The notes beneath the pieces are model-generated. The model saw only the letters and a list, made by a program, of their open reading frames with translations. It was not told the DNA's origin and searched no databases. From NCBI GenBank assembly GCA_964386525.1, contig CAYLSO010000173.1, forward strand, positions 1-26,146: DNA of 26,146 nucleotides. Reading direction: 5' to 3'. Positions within the stretch are counted from its first letter, which is position 1; every line of letters starts with the position of its first letter. This stretch comes from CAYLSO01 sp964386525. Lineage in GTDB: Bacteria > Eisenbacteria > RBG-16-71-46 > DASYSL01. This document shows, piece by piece, positions 23,050-26,146 of the stretch. Made by a program: the position numbers and the translations under genes.

Positions 23050-24948
23050 ATGACCAAGCCCAAGGCGCGCGCGGAAAAGCCGGGGACGCCGGACCAGCCG
23101 GCCGAGCCGGCGGCGCAGCAGAGCGTGGAACCGCCGGTGGCGCAGGGGGCGGTCTCCGCCCCCGTCGCCCTCGACCCGCTCGGCGATCTCAAGCGCACCC
23201 ACACCTGCGGCGGGCTCACCAGCAACGAGGTGGGCAAGACCGCGGTCCTCATGGGGTGGGTGCACCGCACGCGCGACCATGGCGGCGTCATGTTCCTCGA
23301 CCTGCGCGACCGCTACGGCATCACGCAGGTCGTGGCGCGCCCCGAGGAGACCCCGGACGAGGCGGTGGAGAAGCTGCGCCGGGTGGGCAGCGAGTGGGTC
23401 CTGGCGGTCACCGGCCGGGTCGGCCAGCGGCCCGCCGACGCCGTCAACAAGAACATGGCGACGGGCGAGATCGAGCTGGCCGTCTCCGAAGTGCGCATCC
23501 TCTCGGCCAGCGAGGTGCCGCCGTTCTCGATCGCCGACGAGACCGAGGCCTCGGAAGACCTGCGCCTGCGCTACCGCTACCTCGACCTGCGCCGCGAGCG
23601 CATGCAGCGCGTGCTGGCGCTACGCCACCGCGCCGCCATGGCGACGCGCCAGTACCTCGCGGCGCAGAACTTCCTCGAGATCGAGACCCCGCTCCTGGTC
23701 AAGCCGACGCCCGAAGGGGCCCGCGACTACGTGGTGCCGGCCCGCAACCACCCCGGCAAGTTCTACGCCCTGCCGCAGTCGCCGCAGCTCTACAAGCAGA
23801 CCCTGATGGCCTCGGGCTTCGACCGCTACTTCCAGCTCGCCCGCGCGCTGCGCGACGAGGACCTGCGCGCCGACCGCCAGCCGGAGCACACGCAGATCGA
23901 CATCGAGATGTCGTTCGTGCGCGAGGACGACATCTTCGCGCTGGTCGAGGGGCTGGTGGTCCACCTGTGGCGCGAGGTGCTGGGGCAGGAGATCACCGTA
24001 CCGCTGCCCCGGCTGCCCTACAGCGAGGCCATGAGCCGCTTCGGCTCCGACAAGCCCGACCTGCGCTTCGGTCTCGAGCTGCGCGACGTCACGGCGGTGG
24101 CCGCCGAGTCCAGCGCCCGCTTCCTCAAGGAGGCGGCGCAGACGCCGGAGCACAAGGTGATGGCGCTGGTGGCGCCGGGGCGAGGGGGGCTGTCGCGCAA
24201 GGACCTCGACCAGCTCGAGGAGCAGGCCAAGCGCGCCGGGGCGGCGGGGCTGGCGTGGCTCAAGCGCACCGAGTCGGGCTGGGACGGCGGCGCGGCGCGC
24301 TTCTTCGCCGGCGAGGCGGGGGACCATCTGCGCGACGCGGTGCAGGCGCAGGCCGGGGACGCCGTCTTCCTCACCGCCGGGCCGTGGGAGAGCGCGTGCA
24401 AGGGGCTGGGTGCCGTGCGCCTCGAGCTCGGCCGCCCCGCCCTCGGCCAGCGCGCCGGCGAGTGGCGCTTCTGCTGGGTGCACCGCTTCCCGCTCTTCGA
24501 GCGCAACGCGGCCGGCGGCTGGGCGCCGATGCACCACATGTTCACCCACCCGCTGGAGAGCGACCTCGAGCTGCTCGACACCGACCCGGGGCGCGTGCGC
24601 GGCGAGCTCTACGACCTGGTGCTCAACGGCAACGAGCTGGGCTCGGGCTCGGTGCGCATCCACCGGCCCGACCTGCAGGAGAAGGTGATGTCGGTGATCG
24701 GGCTGACGCGCGAGCAGGCCTACGAGAAGTTCGGCTTCCTGCTCGACGCCTTCCGCTACGGCGCGCCGCCGCACGGCGGCATCGCCATCGGGCTCGACCG
24801 CGTCGTCATGCTGATGGCCGGCACCGACAGCATCCGCGACACCATCGCGTTCCCCAAGACGACGTCGGCCGCCTCCCTGATGGACGGCTGCCCGGCGCCG
24901 ATCGACCCGGCCACGCTCGAGGAGCTGCACCTGAAGCTGGACCTGTAG
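23050..24948 (+). CDS. aspS: Aspartyl-tRNA synthetase
   Basis: This bacterial-type AspRS has 632 residues. A low-complexity Ala/Pro/Glu N-terminal extension of about 45 residues precedes the OB-fold anticodon-binding domain (GWVHRTRDHGG, about 68-79). The catalytic core has motif 1 (FLEIETPLL), motif 2 (ALRDEDLRADRQPEHTQ, Arg268), an inserted GAD domain (about 350-470) and motif 3 (GIAIGLDRVV, Arg584). It lies 31 bases after hisS and is probably cotranscribed with it. His77 in RDHGG is at the position linked in the literature to nondiscriminating AspRS, which also charges tRNA-Asn; that is a hint, not proof. The usual Phe of RQPEFTQ is His here. Confidence 0.95.
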   Translation: MTKPKARAEKPGTPDQPAEPAAQQSVEPPVAQGAVSAPVALDPLGDLKRTHTCGGLTSNEVGKTAVLMGWVHRTRDHGGVMFLDLRDRYGITQVVARPEETPDEAVEKLRRVGSEWVLAVTGRVGQRPADAVNKNMATGEIELAVSEVRILSASEVPPFSIADETEASEDLRLRYRYLDLRRERMQRVLALRHRAAMATRQYLAAQNFLEIETPLLVKPTPEGARDYVVPARNHPGKFYALPQSPQLYKQTLMASGFDRYFQLARALRDEDLRADRQPEHTQIDIEMSFVREDDIFALVEGLVVHLWREVLGQEITVPLPRLPYSEAMSRFGSDKPDLRFGLELRDVTAVAAESSARFLKEAAQTPEHKVMALVAPGRGGLSRKDLDQLEEQAKRAGAAGLAWLKRTESGWDGGAARFFAGEAGDHLRDAVQAQAGDAVFLTAGPWESACKGLGAVRLELGRPALGQRAGEWRFCWVHRFPLFERNAAGGWAPMHHMFTHPLESDLELLDTDPGRVRGELYDLVLNGNELGSGSVRIHRPDLQEKVMSVIGLTREQAYEKFGFLLDAFRYGAPPHGGIAIGLDRVVMLMAGTDSIRDTIAFPKTTSAASLMDGCPAPIDPATLEELHLKLDL

Positions 24949-25009
24949 GCCGCGCCGTCCGCCATCTGCCGCATGCCTCACCCTCCGGCCCGCGGGCCGC
25001 GGAGGCTGC

Positions 25010-26146
25010 ATGGACGTTCTCGAGAGCCACATCGACCCCGCCTCGCCGGAGTTCCGCGCCAACGCCGCCCACCACGAGGCCCTGGCCGCCGAGCTGCGCG
25101 CCAAGCTGGCGCGCGTCGCCGAGGGCGGCGGCACCGAAGCGCGGGCCCTGCACGAGAAGCGCGGCAAGCTTTTCGTGCGCGACCGCGTCGAGCGGCTGCT
25201 CGACCCGGGCACGCCGTTCCTCGAGCTGGCGCCGCTGGCCGCCCACGGCATGTACAAGGACGAGGCCCCCGGGGCCGGTCTGGTCGTCGGCGTCGGGCGG
25301 GTCTCCGGGCGCGACGCGATGATCGTGGCCAACGACGCCACCGTGAAGGGCGGCACCTACTTCCCGATCACCGTGAAGAAGCACCTGCGCGCCCAGGAGG
25401 TGGCGATCGAGAACCGCCTGCCCTGCGTCTACCTGGTGGACTCGGGCGGCGCCTTCCTGCCGCTGCAGGCCGAGGTCTTCCCCGACCGCGACCACTTCGG
25501 GCGCATCTTCTACAACCAGGCGCGGCTGTCGGCGCTCGGGGTGGCGCAGATCGCGGTGGTGATGGGCTCGTGCACCGCCGGCGGCGCCTACGTGCCGGCG
25601 ATGAGCGACGAGGCGGTGATCGTCAAGCAGCAGGGGACCATCTTCCTGGGCGGCCCGCCCTTGGTGAAGGCGGCCACCGGCGAGGAGGTCACCGCCGAGG
25701 AACTGGGCGGCGCCGACGTGCACAGCCGCGTCTCCGGCGTCACCGACCACTACGCGCTCGACGACGCCCACGCCCTGGAGATCGCGCGGGCCATCGTCTC
25801 GCACCTGAACACCGTCAAGCGCGTGAGCCTGGACCTGCGCGAGCCCGAACCACCGCTCCACGACCCGCGCGAGATCTACGGCGTGCTGCCGCGCGACCTG
25901 CGCACGCCGTACGACGTGCGCGAGATCATCGCCCGACTGGTGGACGGCTCGCGCTTCACCGAGTTCAAGGCGCTCTACGGCACCACGCTGGTGTGCGGCT
26001 TCGCCCACCTGCACGGCATGCCGGTGGGGATCCTGGCCAACCACGGCGTGCTCTTCTCGGAGAGCGCGCTCAAGGCCACGCATTTCATCGAGCTGTGCTC
26101 GCAGCGCGGCATCCCGCTGGTCTTCCTGCAGAACATCACCGGCTTC
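25010..26146 (+). CDS. Acyl-CoA carboxylase carboxyltransferase (beta) subunit, methylcrotonyl-CoA type (3' partial)
   Basis: The frame is open from the ATG at 25010 (GGAGG at 25001-25005) to the window end; 379 residues are visible of a usual 530 or so. It belongs to the biotin-dependent carboxyltransferase family: an N-terminal helix (HEKRGKLFVRDRVERLLDPG), ANDATVKGGTYFP 108-120, DSGGAFLPLQ 144-153, the carboxybiotin/acyl-CoA loop GSCTAGGAYVPAMSDE 186-201, GTIFLGGPPLVKAATGEEV 209-227, LGGADVHSR 232-240, and LVFLQNITGF at the cut. The ATGEEV and LGGADVHS combination is typical of methylcrotonyl-CoA carboxylase beta subunits (leucine breakdown). Propionyl- or geranyl-CoA carboxylase subunits are alternatives. 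The gene lies 61 bases after aspS. Biotin carboxylase partners would be expected just beyond the window. Confidence 0.9.
   Translation, partial: MDVLESHIDPASPEFRANAAHHEALAAELRAKLARVAEGGGTEARALHEKRGKLFVRDRVERLLDPGTPFLELAPLAAHGMYKDEAPGAGLVVGVGRVSGRDAMIVANDATVKGGTYFPITVKKHLRAQEVAIENRLPCVYLVDSGGAFLPLQAEVFPDRDHFGRIFYNQARLSALGVAQIAVVMGSCTAGGAYVPAMSDEAVIVKQQGTIFLGGPPLVKAATGEEVTAEELGGADVHSRVSGVTDHYALDDAHALEIARAIVSHLNTVKRVSLDLREPEPPLHDPREIYGVLPRDLRTPYDVREIIARLVDGSRFTEFKALYGTTLVCGFAHLHGMPVGILANHGVLFSESALKATHFIELCSQRGIPLVFLQNITGF

Noticed and set aside
23620..25356. 578-codon minus-strand frame
   Set aside because: It is antisense to aspS and the carboxyltransferase gene; no signals.

Overview
This is a GC-rich bacterial chromosome segment. 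Several secreted proteins end in an approximately 85-residue FlgD-Ig / Por-type C-terminal tail (a PNP turn, then a D-x-x-G-R strand, then a G-V-Y strand). Together with a Ser/Thr kinase fused to a TolB-like propeller and FG-GAP repeat proteins, this suggests the FCB superphylum, for example a Candidatus Eisenbacteria-like lineage. That placement is inferred from gene content; no marker tree was possible.

Left part (1-6085): the 3' end of a probable outer-membrane beta-barrel gene is followed almost directly by a metallophosphoesterase gene. Next comes a minimal-nucleotidyltransferase (MNT) / HEPN toxin-antitoxin-type pair. It has two tandem palindromic operators in front, and the HEPN gene is cut by an in-frame amber codon. 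A membrane Ser/Thr kinase with an extracytoplasmic WD40/PD40-type propeller follows.

Middle part (6500-21064): this is the accessory and most interesting region. Four large secreted proteins carry the C-terminal tail: one with three flavodoxin/GATase-like repeats, one with a CBM9-like domain, one with 13 FG-GAP/VCBS repeats, and one with three PPC-like repeats. All four are followed by a GC hairpin with nearly the same stem. From 11.3 kb onward the genes lie between direct repeats of the 3' half of a tRNA-Lys(CTT) gene, all on the minus strand. The one intact tRNA-Lys is at the right end (20989-21064). Two units also share a 344-bp leader between the tRNA remnant and the ORF. A 20-bp motif with two GGTAGCC-like boxes 11 bp apart recurs five times beside the tRNA copies. 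The third unit holds a lipoprotein, a decayed IS3 orfA start, a secreted type-B carboxylesterase, and a 12-codon scar of a lost tail-bearing gene. The layout fits repeated site-specific integration at one tRNA-Lys 3' end, giving a gene-cassette-like array of secreted proteins. No recombinase gene is visible in the window.

Right part (21116-26146): this is conserved chromosome. It contains the tRNA-Lys promoter, a VanZ-family membrane protein, hisS (with a one-base frameshift near codon 343), aspS, and the 5' part of a biotin-dependent acyl-CoA carboxylase carboxyltransferase subunit of the methylcrotonyl-CoA type.

All alignments and counts were made by eye.
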